Assembly (NCBI RefSeq): GCF_008923205.2
Contig: NZ_WBMS02000025.1
Coordinates: 79,066-123,457, forward strand
Direction of reading: 5' to 3'
DNA: 44,392 bases
Origin: Actinomadura physcomitrii
GTDB taxonomy: Bacteria; Actinomycetota; Actinomycetes; Streptosporangiales; Streptosporangiaceae
Part shown: positions 16,642 to 25,268 of the stretch, piece by piece
Position numbering within the stretch: the stretch's first letter is position 1
Layout of the letters: each line of letters opens with the position of its first letter
The notes under the pieces: generated by a model
Database searches by the model: none
What the model was told of the DNA's origin: nothing
What the model saw: only the letters and a program-made list of their open reading frames with translations
Made by a program: the position numbers and the translations under genes

Positions 16642-18390
16642 ATGTCACGGTCCGCTTCCTCCTGTCGGACGGAGACCGCTGAGGCATCGGCACGGCGGCG
16701 TCCACGCGATCACGACCGCCCGTTTCGGGACGAAGTCGATACCCGCAGCCCCAACGCCACGTGCCAGGCGGTCCCGTGGACTGCGCCGTTTGTCGTGCCG
16801 GGTCCGTCGCGCGTGGCAGTCCGTGATCGCCTGAAGAGGCTCTCGGCCGAGGACGAGCGGATGCTGCAACTGGTGGGCGCGCATTTGGGCTCTATGGCCG
16901 GCCGTGATCTCAAGGCCCGATGTGCAGATGGACTCAATCACGACGCCGACCGCTGGGCAGCGCGTAAGCGGGACTTGACGTTCGAGTCGTCGGCGAGATG
17001 GGCCGGGAGCATTACCAAGGCCACCCACGACCGGTGGGCGCTCGCAAGGCGGAGCCAGCTCGCGCACATCCAGTCTTTGGAAGCCGGCATCAGCGTGATC
17101 GAGCACCGGCTGTCGCGGCCGATCAACGAGAAGGGAACCGAGCGAGCACCGGGCGGCTACCGCTCCAAGCAGGAATGGTTCGTCAAGTCCCGCCGTCTGG
17201 GCGTGCTCAGGGACCGACTCGCAACCGAACGATCCGACTGGGAAGCCGGACGGGTGCGGGCAGTGCGGGGTGGACGCCGTTCGCTGGCCACCCGCCACAA
17301 CCTGGATGCCGTTGGGCTGGAAGAGGAGCAATGGCGGCATCGGTGGGAGGCCAGGCGATGGTTCCTGCAGGCCGACGGCGAGTCGGGCAAACGGTACGGC
17401 AACGAGACCATCCGCATCAGCCCTGAAGGAGAGGTATCGATCCGGCTGCCCTCGTCGCTGACCCACCTGGCGAACGCGGGCCATGGGCGGTACGTGCTGT
17501 CGGCTCGCGTCGCCTTCCAACACCGGGGCGTTGAATGGGCCGACCGGGTCACCGCCAACCGCGCGGTCGCCTACCGCATCCACCTCGATACCGATCGGAA
17601 CCGCTGGTACGTCACCGCGTCCTGGCAACGCGCCGCCGCGCCGATACTCCCACTGGAAACAGTGCGCGCACACGGGATGGTCGGTGTCGACACCAACGCA
17701 GACCATCTGGCCGCGTGGCGCTTGGACCGGTATGGCAACCCCATGGGACAACCGCGCCGGTTCGGTTACGACCTGCGTGGCACAGCCCAGCACCGCGATG
17801 CCCAAGTTCGGCACGCCATCACCCGCCTGTTGCATTGGGCCACCACCTGCGGAGTCGCCGCGATCGCCATCGAAGACCTGGACTTCGACAAGGAGAAGAC
17901 GCGGGAGAAGCACGGCCGCCGCAAGCGGTTCCGGCAGCTGATCTCCAACATGCCGACCGGGAGGCTGCGGGCCCGGCTGGTGGCGATGGCCGCCGAGTCC
18001 GGGCTGGCGATCGTGGCCGTGGACCCCGCCTATACGTCGAAGTGGGGCGCACAGCACTGGCGCAAGCCGATGACCAGCAAGACCAGGAAGGTTTCCCGGC
18101 ATGATGCGGCGAGCATCGCGATCGGGAGACGCGCCCTGGGGCACCCGATCCGGCGACGGACGGCACCGCCCCCACGCGACCGGAGCGATCGCGCGGGGCA
18201 TCGGACCGCCCAGGCCGGCCCGGGTCTCCCAGGACGCGAGGGAACCCGCCGCCCCGTCACGGAACGCGCACACGATGCACACCCCCCGACGAAGGCGACG
18301 AGAACGCGGGCGACCAGCGCATCCAACACCGTTCGGGATGTGCGCAGTACCGGGACGTGGGTCCAGTACTCACTCCTGGACACTGCCTAG
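16642..18390 (+). CDS. TnpB-related RuvC-type protein lacking the zinc ribbon
   Basis: The 582-residue protein belongs to the actinobacterial TnpB-related branch of IS200/IS605 accessory proteins. All three RuvC acidic residues are present: D350 (GVDTNADH), E411 (AIEDLDF) and D488 (RHDAASIAIG). Between E411 and D488 there is no cysteine pair; the usual zinc ribbon is replaced by a short YTSKWGAQHWRKP loop. The N-terminal 300 residues are Arg-rich and helical, the likely RNA/DNA-binding part. Canonical TnpB is an RNA-guided nuclease; whether this branch cuts is unknown to me. GAGG (16630-16633) lies eight bases before ATG 16642. The frame runs through the right-end hairpin to TAG. Confidence 0.8.
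   Translation: MSRSASSCRTETAEASARRRPRDHDRPFRDEVDTRSPNATCQAVPWTAPFVVPGPSRVAVRDRLKRLSAEDERMLQLVGAHLGSMAGRDLKARCADGLNHDADRWAARKRDLTFESSARWAGSITKATHDRWALARRSQLAHIQSLEAGISVIEHRLSRPINEKGTERAPGGYRSKQEWFVKSRRLGVLRDRLATERSDWEAGRVRAVRGGRRSLATRHNLDAVGLEEEQWRHRWEARRWFLQADGESGKRYGNETIRISPEGEVSIRLPSSLTHLANAGHGRYVLSARVAFQHRGVEWADRVTANRAVAYRIHLDTDRNRWYVTASWQRAAAPILPLETVRAHGMVGVDTNADHLAAWRLDRYGNPMGQPRRFGYDLRGTAQHRDAQVRHAITRLLHWATTCGVAAIAIEDLDFDKEKTREKHGRRKRFRQLISNMPTGRLRARLVAMAAESGLAIVAVDPAYTSKWGAQHWRKPMTSKTRKVSRHDAASIAIGRRALGHPIRRRTAPPPRDRSDRAGHRTAQAGPGLPGREGTRRPVTERAHDAHPPTKATRTRATSASNTVRDVRSTGTWVQYSLLDTA
18361..18381 (+). other. Right-end hairpin of the TnpB element
   Basis: GTCCAG and CTGGAC form a 6-bp stem around nine bases, inside the last codons of tnpB. 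The position matches the subterminal hairpins recognised by Y1 transposases and the 3' part of the guide RNA in TnpB elements. Confidence 0.5.
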
Positions 18391-18406
18391 GAACGGTCAT
18401 GGCGGC

Positions 18407-18826
18407 TCACCCGGATCCGGGCCCCGGGCCCGGCTGTCTCAGGCCGGTGGACAGCTGCTTGCCGACCCGTTTGACCAGCATCGTCATCTCGTAGGCGACC
18501 AGCCCGGCGTTCGCGCCGACCTCGCTGAGCAGCGCCAGGCAGCTGTTCGCGCCGGCGGGCACGACGAAGAACAGCCCCCGCTCCATCTCGACCATCGTCT
18601 GCCGGACGTCGCCGGAGTCCATCTGCGGACGGGCGCCGACGGCCAGGCTGTGGAACCCGGCGGCGAGCGCCGCGAGGTACTCCGCGTCCTCCCGCATGAC
18701 GCCCCGGGACATGCCCATCACCAGGCCGTCCCGCGACAGCACGACGACCTTGCGGATCTGCGGGACCCGGTCGACGAGGTCGTCGAGCAGCCAGTTCAGC
18801 TCGTTGGTCGTTCCCTGCCCGGTCAT
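18407..18826 (-). CDS. cvnB: Conservon roadblock/LC7 protein CvnB
   Basis: The 139-residue roadblock/LC7 domain protein starts ELNWLLDDLVDRVPQIRKVVVLSRDGLVMGMSRG and continues through LAALAAGFHSLA and MERGLFFVVPAGANSCLALL, typical of CvnB (DUF2003-type roadblock). Such proteins act as GTPase-activating partners of CvnD. Its ATG overlaps the cvnA stop as ATGA, so it is coupled to cvnA. After its stop the next gene in the conservon, cvnC, is displaced by the TnpB element. Confidence 0.9.
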   Translation of the reverse strand: MTGQGTTNELNWLLDDLVDRVPQIRKVVVLSRDGLVMGMSRGVMREDAEYLAALAAGFHSLAVGARPQMDSGDVRQTMVEMERGLFFVVPAGANSCLALLSEVGANAGLVAYEMTMLVKRVGKQLSTGLRQPGPGPGSG

Positions 18827-21480
18827 GTCCGCTCCCTGCCGTCCGGTGCCTCGTCCTCGTCGCGTCCGCGCAGCCAGCCCGCCTGCAGTGCGGCGAACAG
18901 GTCGCGGGACGCCTCCGCCGACCGCTCCTCCCACGCGACGAGCGCGTCGTCGGGGGCCGGTGCCGTGCGCGGCGTCGCGCGCGGGTCGTCGCGCAGCTGC
19001 GGCGCCAGGTTGCCGCCGCGGACCCGGCGCGGCAGCGGCGCGCGCCCGCCGCCCGCCGGTACCTCGCCGAACGAGGCGGGCGCCTCGAACGCCTGCGTCT
19101 CGTACGGGCCCGACTCGTATGGGCCCGGCTCGAACGCCCGCGGCTCGGCGGGGCCCGCGTCCAGGTGCGGGGTCTCCAGCCGCCACGCCTCCTGGAACGG
19201 CTGGGTCTCCTGCGGGGCCGGCGCGCCGGCGTGCGGGTCCGGGGCGTCCGGTGCCGGCGGCGCCTCGACATCGAACGGCGTCGGCGCGTTCAGCATCGCG
19301 GTGCCGTTCCCCGGCGCCGGCCCGGCCGCGCCGGACGGCCACGGACGCAGCGCCCCGTTGCCGGCACCGTTCGCGGCGCCGTTCGCTGAGCCGTTGGCCA
19401 TGCCGTTCCCGGGTGCGGACGCCGACGGGCGCGCGACCGGCGCGTCGTCCTCGTCGTCCGGTCCCTCGGCCTCGACGATCAGCCGGCGCGGGATCAGCAC
19501 CACCGCGCTCACGCCGCCGTAGAGCGACGGCTGCAGCGCGACCCTGATGCCGTGCCGGTGGGCGAGCCGCCCGACGACGAACAGCCCGAGCCGGTCGGTG
19601 ACCGCGAGGTCGAACTCCGGCGGCTGCGACAGCCGCAGGTTCAGCGCGTCCAGCTCGGACTGGTCGAGGCCGATGCCGCGGTCGATGATGTCGACCGCGA
19701 ACCCGTTGGCGCCCATCTCGCCGCGCACCAGCACCTCGGTCGGCGCCGGGGAGAACACCGTGGCGTTCTCGATCAGCTCGGCGAGCAGGTGCACGATGTC
19801 GGCGACGGCCTCGCCGATCACCGCGGCCCGCCCGGACACCACCACGACCTCGACGCGGGTGTAGTCCTCGACCTCCGAGATCGCCGACCGCAGCACGTCC
19901 TCGACGTGCACGGGCCTGCTCCAGCCCCGGCCGGGCGCCGTCCCGGACAGGATGACCAGGCCCTCGGCGTGCCGGCGCATGCGGGTGGTGAGGTGGTCGA
20001 GGCGGAACAGGTCCTCCAGCGCCTTCGGGTCGGACGCGCCGCGCTCCATCTCGTCCAGCATCCGCAGCTGCCGGTGCAGCAGCGACTGGCTGCGGAACGC
20101 GACGTTCAGGAACACCCGGCTGATGCCCTGCCGCAGGTAGGACTCGCGGACGGCGGTCTCGATCGCGGTGTGCTGGACGCGGGTGAAGGCGTCCCCGACC
20201 CGGGACACCTCCCGGGTCTTGCCGATGACCAGCGGCGGCGCCTCGGCCTCCACGTCCACCTCCTCGCCGCGGCGCAGCCGCGCCACCACCCGCGGCAGCC
20301 GGTTGCCGGCGAGGTCGAGGGCGGCGCGCTGCAGCCCGCGCAGCTCGCGGGACAGGCTGCGCGCGGCGAGCAGCGACAGCACGATCGACGCGATCACGGC
20401 GAGCAGCCCGAAGCCGCCCGCGATGACCAGCCGCACGATGATGCGGTGGCCGATCGGTTTCGCCATGTCGTCCAGCGCCAGGCTCGCCTGGGTGACCCGC
20501 TGGTCCCACGCCTGCCCGAGCAGCTGCGTGGTGGCCGTCCAGTCGCCCGCCTCGGCGGGCAGCCGGTCGCCGGGCGCGCTGACGATCGCCGACTCGGCCG
20601 CGCGGTAGCGCTGGAAGCCGGGGGACTGGGCGAGCTGCTGGAGCGGTCCCCGGATGCTCGCGTTGAGGTCGGCGAGCCCGGCGACGAACGCCTGCCGGCC
20701 CTGCGCCGCGAACTGGATGAACGCGACGTGCTCGGCCGGGGTGAAGCGGCCCCCGCGGCCCATCGCGGAGATGACCAGCGAGTCCTCCTTCAGCATGGAC
20801 GCGCGGGCGTTGCCGAGGCTGATCAGCGCGCGGCCCTGGGTGAAGATGTTGACGTCGTCGACCGCGACGAAGCCGTTGAACACGGCGACGAGGTCGTCGA
20901 GGACGACGCTGTAGGAGTTGATGAGGTCGAGCGTCTCGGTGCGCCGGGCGTCGACCCTGGCGCGCAGCTGCGGCAGCTTCGCCAGGTCGCGGACGGCGAC
21001 GGTGAGCCGCTGCTTGGTCTCGGTCTTCGCGGCGTCCTGCGCGTCCTTCGACAGCGCCGACCGCTTGAAGGCGGCCTCGAGCCCGTCGACGCGGGCGCGC
21101 TGCTGCCCGAGCTTCTGCTTGTACTGGGGCTGCTGCGTGACCAGCGCGGCGACGCTGAGGGAACGTTCCGCCTGGAGCTGGCTCACCAGCGTGATGCCGG
21201 GCAGCCCGATCTTCTCGTAGGTGGTGGAGAAGTCGTACTTGTCGAACGCGTCGCCCAGCGTGATGTTCGCGGCGAACGCCCACAGGGCTATCAGGGACAC
21301 CAGCGGGACGAGCAGCAGCGCGGTGATGCGCATGCGGATCGGCCGCCGCTTCTTCGGGCGGGTGCTCTGCTCGCCGGTGCGTCTCGTGCGTCGCGCGCTC
21401 TCCGCGGCGAAGTCTCCGTCGCCGGGTTCCTCCCGGGCCGGGGCCGCGTGCGGGGCCGTCGGCCGGCCTTCGGTGTCCAT
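18823..21480 (-). CDS. cvnA: Conservon sensor histidine-kinase-like protein CvnA
   Basis: The 885-residue membrane protein has a first membrane helix at about 51-71, an extracytoplasmic nitrate/nitrite-type (NIT-like) sensing domain of about 290 residues, a second helix near 370-395, and a HAMP-like linker. The ATPase part holds the N box (LLAELIENATVFSP), G1 (IIDRGIGLDQ) and G2 (GLFVVGRLAHRHG). No canonical phospho-accepting H box is obvious, as in other CvnA proteins. A Pro/Ala/Gly-rich tail of about 200 residues follows. ATG 21480 is taken over longer frames because upstream sequence is low in coding character. It heads the cvnA-B-(insertion)-C-D operon. Confidence 0.9.
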   Translation of the reverse strand: MDTEGRPTAPHAAPAREEPGDGDFAAESARRTRRTGEQSTRPKKRRPIRMRITALLLVPLVSLIALWAFAANITLGDAFDKYDFSTTYEKIGLPGITLVSQLQAERSLSVAALVTQQPQYKQKLGQQRARVDGLEAAFKRSALSKDAQDAAKTETKQRLTVAVRDLAKLPQLRARVDARRTETLDLINSYSVVLDDLVAVFNGFVAVDDVNIFTQGRALISLGNARASMLKEDSLVISAMGRGGRFTPAEHVAFIQFAAQGRQAFVAGLADLNASIRGPLQQLAQSPGFQRYRAAESAIVSAPGDRLPAEAGDWTATTQLLGQAWDQRVTQASLALDDMAKPIGHRIIVRLVIAGGFGLLAVIASIVLSLLAARSLSRELRGLQRAALDLAGNRLPRVVARLRRGEEVDVEAEAPPLVIGKTREVSRVGDAFTRVQHTAIETAVRESYLRQGISRVFLNVAFRSQSLLHRQLRMLDEMERGASDPKALEDLFRLDHLTTRMRRHAEGLVILSGTAPGRGWSRPVHVEDVLRSAISEVEDYTRVEVVVVSGRAAVIGEAVADIVHLLAELIENATVFSPAPTEVLVRGEMGANGFAVDIIDRGIGLDQSELDALNLRLSQPPEFDLAVTDRLGLFVVGRLAHRHGIRVALQPSLYGGVSAVVLIPRRLIVEAEGPDDEDDAPVARPSASAPGNGMANGSANGAANGAGNGALRPWPSGAAGPAPGNGTAMLNAPTPFDVEAPPAPDAPDPHAGAPAPQETQPFQEAWRLETPHLDAGPAEPRAFEPGPYESGPYETQAFEAPASFGEVPAGGGRAPLPRRVRGGNLAPQLRDDPRATPRTAPAPDDALVAWEERSAEASRDLFAALQAGWLRGRDEDEAPDGRERT

Positions 21481-21557
21481 CGGATCACCCACTCGTCGGG
21501 GTCGGGCCCGTTGCGGGCCCGCCGCAGGATTTCTCGAACTCGGTCGGGACGGGGCGG

Positions 21558-21905
21558 TCACGGGCGCGCCTCGTCCAGTGCGGCGCGGGCGACGAGGCCG
21601 CGCAGCCGGCCGGTGATCATCGCCACCGCTTCGGCATGGCCGCGGGCCGCCTTCTCCCGCGTGCTGTAGCGCCCGACGTCGGCGTGCATCGACAGGTCGG
21701 ACACGATCGTCTGCCAGAGCAGGGGTCTCCCGTTCGCCGCGAACCCGAGGTCGATCACGGTGAACCAGGTGGAGACGACCACCACGACGCCGCCGACGCG
21801 GATGACGTCCTGCGCGAGCAGCCTCGACCGCGCGTCGAGCAGCAGCCGCTGCGCCTCGTCCGCCGTGGCGCGTATCCCATCGGCCCGGTAGTACTCCACG
21901 GACAT
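21558..21905 (-). CDS. Hypothetical protein of 115 residues
   Basis: I do not recognise this family. The protein starts MSVEYYRADGIRATADEAQRLL; a hydrophobic strand-rich centre (VIRVGGVVVVVSTWFTVIDLGF) is followed by a helical end (EKAARGHAEAVAMITGRLRGL). No signal peptide is seen. GGGG lies a few bases before the ATG; a start four codons upstream (MGIAMSV) is possible. It lies 77 bases upstream of cvnA on the same strand and may be its cotranscribed partner. Confidence 0.6.
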   Translation of the reverse strand: MSVEYYRADGIRATADEAQRLLLDARSRLLAQDVIRVGGVVVVVSTWFTVIDLGFAANGRPLLWQTIVSDLSMHADVGRYSTREKAARGHAEAVAMITGRLRGLVARAALDEARP

Positions 21906-22055
21906 GGCAATCCCCATCGCCGCCGGTATGGGCGTCCGTCGGCGCGCGCGTGAGCCCCGCCGGCCGGCCGGCCGGCGGTACGGGGCGGCGCCGCGCCGCG
22001 CAGGGTGCACCGCGCCCGTGCCCGCACGGGTGCGCGGGCCGGGACGGTGCCCCGG

Positions 22056-22568
22056 TCAGTGCGGGTGCCGCTCGTCGTGCGGCCGGCCGCCGAGCTCGCA
22101 CCAGACCGTCTTGCCGGCGGCGGTGAGGTCGGTGCCGTGCCGTTCGGCGAGGGCCGCGACGAGGAACCAGCCGCGGCCGGTCTCCTCCATGAGGTCGACG
22201 GGCCTGGCGTGCGGCAGCGCGGCGCCGCGGTCGTGCACCTCGATGCGCAGCCGGGACCCGGCCCGCAGCAGCCGCAGGCACAGCAGGGTGCCGGTGCCGG
22301 CGGCGTGCCGGACGGCGCCCGTGACCAGTTCGGAGATCAGGACCTCCGCGTCGTCGCCGGCGTGCGCGGCGCCGGCGGAGCCGAGGACGGCGCGGCCGAA
22401 CGCGCGGGCCCGCGGGACCGACGCGCGCTCGGCGGGCAGGGTCAGCTCGCCGAGCAGGACGGGGTCCGGCCCCTCCATCGTGGTGAGGCCCTGCGGGTGG
22501 GCGGGGAGAGTGCGGTGGGGGGTGGCCAGGGTGCTAGGCAACTCGATGGTGCGGTGTTCGCCCGACAT
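22056..22568 (-). CDS. HATPase_c anti-sigma-type ATP-binding protein with altered N box
   Basis: The 170-residue protein is of the RsbW/SpoIIAB-like class abundant in actinomycetes: LTLPAERASVPRARAFGRAVL, then N-box region ELVTGAVRHA, G1 IEVHDRG and G2 GRGWFLVAALAERHG, ending TVWCEL. The conserved N-box asparagine, which coordinates Mg-ATP, is glycine here (G84), so ATP binding or kinase activity may be lost. AAGGAGG precedes ATG 22568. It lies upstream of the conservon, where such proteins may relay to anti-sigma-factor antagonists; no antagonist gene is adjacent. Confidence 0.8.
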   Translation of the reverse strand: MSGEHRTIELPSTLATPHRTLPAHPQGLTTMEGPDPVLLGELTLPAERASVPRARAFGRAVLGSAGAAHAGDDAEVLISELVTGAVRHAAGTGTLLCLRLLRAGSRLRIEVHDRGAALPHARPVDLMEETGRGWFLVAALAERHGTDLTAAGKTVWCELGGRPHDERHPH

Positions 22569-22698
22569 GTGGAACGCCTCCTTGACTAAGGCGTGGCGGC
22601 CCGTCCCGGCCCGGCCTTGACTCCTGGCCGGGGAGGTCGCTGGGGGTGAAGGCCCGTATCGCCGTCCGGGGCTCCCCGAGGGGCTCCCCGCGCCGCCC

Positions 22699-22715
22699 GG
22701 CCGGCCTCGCCGGCC
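22699..22715 (-). terminator. GGCCGGC stem-loop after the PadR gene
   Basis: GGCCGGC (22699-22705) and GCCGGCC (22709-22715) pair around CTC. It lies 58 bases beyond the PadR stop on the minus strand. Confidence 0.4.
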
Positions 22716-22772
22716 CGGGTGCGTACGGCGGCACGGTGTGCGAAGGGGCCGCGGCCGTGCGGCCGGCGCCGG

Positions 22773-23354
22773 TCACGACGCCTCGCCCCCTTCGGCGTGG
22801 GCGCCCGCCCTGGCGCGCAGCAGCCGGGCGGTGCTGGTGAACCACTCGTGGTGCTCCTGCTCGAACCGGCGGCCCCGCAGGCACGTCAGGTACGGGCCGA
22901 TCGGCGTGGCGCTGCGCAGGAACGTGTGCTCGTCCAGGTCGCCGCGCAGGCGTACGAGCATGCGCTCGAACAGTTCGACCTTCGCCGCGGACATGCGGGC
23001 GCGCTCCTCGAGCTGCGCGATCACCGCGTCCGCGGAGATGTGGTCGACGGCCTGCACCATGACGAGGATGTTCTCGCGGATGGTCCCGGGTTTCGCGGGG
23101 GTGCTGGCGAAGCGCTCCAGCTCGTCTATGCCGGCCCGGGTGACGGTGTAGACGCGCTTGTTGGGGCGGTCGTGCTGGATGACCTGCCGTCCGCTGATCA
23201 GTCCTTGGGTCTCCAACCTCGACAGCTCCGAGTAGAGCTGCTGCGGGACGGCGTGCCAGAAGTTGGAGACCGACAAATCGAAGATCTTGGCCAGCTGGTA
23301 GCCGCTGTACTCGCCGTCGAGCAACGCCGCCAGGACCGCGTGACGCAAGGCCAT
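22773..23354 (-). CDS. PadR-family transcriptional regulator
   Basis: The 193-residue protein opens MALRHAVLAALLDGEYSGYQLAKIF, the PadR winged-helix signature, continues with QLYSELSRLETQGLISG and the wing KRVYTVTRAGIDEL, and ends in a PadR C-terminal helical dimer domain. ATG 23354 follows GCAGGGAGAG. The gene starts 59 bases after the FAAL stop on the same strand, so it may be the last gene of that operon or have its own promoter; TTGACT-containing sites at 23372 and 23415-23432 favour autoregulation. It is the best candidate for controlling the FAAL cluster. Confidence 0.85.
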   Translation of the reverse strand: MALRHAVLAALLDGEYSGYQLAKIFDLSVSNFWHAVPQQLYSELSRLETQGLISGRQVIQHDRPNKRVYTVTRAGIDELERFASTPAKPGTIRENILVMVQAVDHISADAVIAQLEERARMSAAKVELFERMLVRLRGDLDEHTFLRSATPIGPYLTCLRGRRFEQEHHEWFTSTARLLRARAGAHAEGGEAS

Positions 23355-23371
23355 CGGACTTCTCTCCCTGC

Positions 23372-23438
23372 TTGACTCAGGGTGATGCCCGACTTTATCA
23401 GACAACAACATGATTAGTCATGCTTTTGACTAGGGTGA
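23372..23438. promoter_or_regulatory. Candidate PadR operator sites
   Basis: TAGTCA-N6-TGACTA (23415-23432) is a perfect inverted repeat overlapping the end of the FAAL gene. TTGACT occurs at 23372 and 23426, each followed by AGGGTGA with at most one extra base. Both lie directly upstream of the PadR gene. Confidence 0.5.
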
Positions 23439-25261
23439 GTATGGACGAATTTCGCGACGCCCGGCTCGAGGTCCGCGCCCAGCGCTCTGACCTCGCCGTC
23501 CAGCAGCGCCTGCCGGGTCGGGCCGCGCCGCAGCTTGCCGCTCGTCGTCCGGCGGACCGTGCCGCGCCCCGTCAGCACCACGCTCAGCGCGGGCAGCTCG
23601 TGCGCGCGCGCCACGGCGGCCTTGATGAGCCCCGCCAGCTCGTCCGGCGGCGTCCCGCCCGCGGCCCGCGTGCTGATCTCCTGCACGAGCACGACCTGCT
23701 CCCGGCCGTCCTCGGTCGTGACGCCGTCGAGCATGAACGCGGCGCCGATCAGCGCGGCGGGATGCGCCGCCTGCGCGGTCTCCTCGATGTCGTGGGCGTG
23801 GACGTTGCGCCCGTTGACGATGATCAGGTCCTTGCTGCGGCCGGTGACGAACACCTCGCCGCCGTCCACGAACCCGAGGTCGCCGGTGCGCAGGAACGGG
23901 CCGTCGCCGTCGGCCGTGTACGCCTGGAACGTCACGCGCGTCGCCGTGGGGCTGCGCCAGTAGCCCGCGGCGACGCTGCCGCCGCGCACCCACAGCTCAC
24001 CCGTCCGCCCGTCAGGGAGCGCCTCAAGGGTCTCCGGGTCGACGACGCGGACGTCCAGGGTGACCGGGCGGCCGCTGCTCACCAGCCGCCGCACCGCCGC
24101 GTCCGGGCCGTCCGGCGCGTCCCCGCCCGGCCCCTCGCGCTCCTCGCTCTCCTCCGCCGGCACGGCCCGGCCGCGCGACAGGGCGGCGGCGTCGAAGTCG
24201 CGGATCACCGGGCCCGTGCCCCACGGGGCGGCGCTGATGAGCAGCGTCGCCTCCGCCATTCCGTAGCACGGCATCCACATCCGCGGCTCGAACCCGGCGG
24301 GCGCGAACCGCTCGCTCCACCGCTCCAGCGTCGCCGCCCGGACCGGCTCTGCGCCGTTCTTCACCGTCTGCAGCGACGACAGGTCCAGCGTCTCGATCTG
24401 CCGGTCGGTGACGCGGCGCAGCGCCAGCTCGTACCCGAAGTTCGGCGCGACGGTGATCGTCGCGCGGTGCCGGGTGATCAGCTCCAGCCACAGCACCGGC
24501 CGCTTGATGAAGGTGATCGGCGACGTCAGCACGTACCGCATGCCGAGGTACAGCGGCTCCAGGAACTGGCCGACGAGGCCCATGTCGTGGAAGTGCGGCA
24601 CCCAGCCGACGCCGATCGACTCGGCCGTCCCCTCGATGCGCCGCCGGATCTCCTCGGCGTTGTACACCAGGTTCCGGTGGGTGACCATCACGCCCTTCGG
24701 CTCGCTCGTCGAACCGGACGTGTACTGCAGGAACGCGAGCGTGTCCGGGCCGAACTCCGGCATCGTCCACGCGTCCGCGTCCCCGAGCGGGTCCCCGTTC
24801 CCGGCCGTTTCGGTGTCGAGGCACTGCACCTTTCCGGCGAGCCCCGCCTCCTTCAGCCACCCCTCGATCGCGCCGAGATGGGCGCCGTCGGTGAGGATCC
24901 AGGTGATGTCGGCGTCGTCGATGATCCGGCGCGTGCGGTCGAAGCGCCCCGCGTCCAGCACCGGAAGCGGCGCCGGGACGGCCACGACCCGCGCGTACAG
25001 GCAGCCGACGAACGCCGATATGAACTCCAGGCCCTCCGGATACAGCAGCAGGACGGCCCGGTCCCGCAGGCCGCGCTCCTCCAGCCGGCGGGCCAGCGCC
25101 CTGGCCCGCCGGTCCAGCTCGGCGAGGCCGAGCGCGTCCTCCCGGTAGGCGCGGCCGGGGCCCGGCTCCTCCTTGACGAAGGTGAAGCCCCGCGCGTCCC
25201 CGTACGTCCGCGCGGTCTCCCGGACGGCCGACACGAAATCGGTGTGCTTGCCCATGCTCAT
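23414..25261 (-). CDS. Fatty acyl-AMP ligase (FAAL), FadD32-like
   Basis: The 615-residue ANL enzyme activates a fatty acid as acyl-adenylate and hands it to an ACP. The AMP-binding P-loop is YTSGSTSEPKGVMVTH (near residue 180); YGMAEATLL is the adenine motif; FLRTGDLGF and GRSKDLIIVNGRNVHAHDIEET mark the hinge in FAAL style; the catalytic lysine is in RTTSGKLRRG. The wording of these motifs fits FAAL rather than acyl-CoA ligase. It starts seven bases after the acyl-CoA dehydrogenase stop, so the two are cotranscribed, and the ACP of the same cluster is its obvious partner. Acyl chain length cannot be read from the sequence. Confidence 0.88.
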   Translation of the reverse strand: MSMGKHTDFVSAVRETARTYGDARGFTFVKEEPGPGRAYREDALGLAELDRRARALARRLEERGLRDRAVLLLYPEGLEFISAFVGCLYARVVAVPAPLPVLDAGRFDRTRRIIDDADITWILTDGAHLGAIEGWLKEAGLAGKVQCLDTETAGNGDPLGDADAWTMPEFGPDTLAFLQYTSGSTSEPKGVMVTHRNLVYNAEEIRRRIEGTAESIGVGWVPHFHDMGLVGQFLEPLYLGMRYVLTSPITFIKRPVLWLELITRHRATITVAPNFGYELALRRVTDRQIETLDLSSLQTVKNGAEPVRAATLERWSERFAPAGFEPRMWMPCYGMAEATLLISAAPWGTGPVIRDFDAAALSRGRAVPAEESEEREGPGGDAPDGPDAAVRRLVSSGRPVTLDVRVVDPETLEALPDGRTGELWVRGGSVAAGYWRSPTATRVTFQAYTADGDGPFLRTGDLGFVDGGEVFVTGRSKDLIIVNGRNVHAHDIEETAQAAHPAALIGAAFMLDGVTTEDGREQVVLVQEISTRAAGGTPPDELAGLIKAAVARAHELPALSVVLTGRGTVRRTTSGKLRRGPTRQALLDGEVRALGADLEPGVAKFVHTHPSQKHD

Positions 25262-25268
25262 GGCGCCG

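Larger units (their letters stand above)
16476..18400 (+). mobile_element. TnpB-only (IS1341-like) element inserted in the conservon
   Basis: Between cvnC and cvnB, which are normally adjacent, lies about 1.9 kb containing one tnpB-type gene on the opposite strand, with no TnpA transposase. GTCCAG-N9-CTGGAC (18361-18381) forms a subterminal hairpin near the right end, as in IS200/IS605 elements. AGTGTCCA (16467-16474) and TGGACACT (18377-18384) are inversely placed near both ends. Exact ends cannot be set from one sequence. Confidence 0.7.

Noticed and set aside
18030..18383. 117-residue minus-strand frame at the TnpB right end
   Set aside because: It is antisense to the conserved RuvC III region of tnpB and resembles no family.
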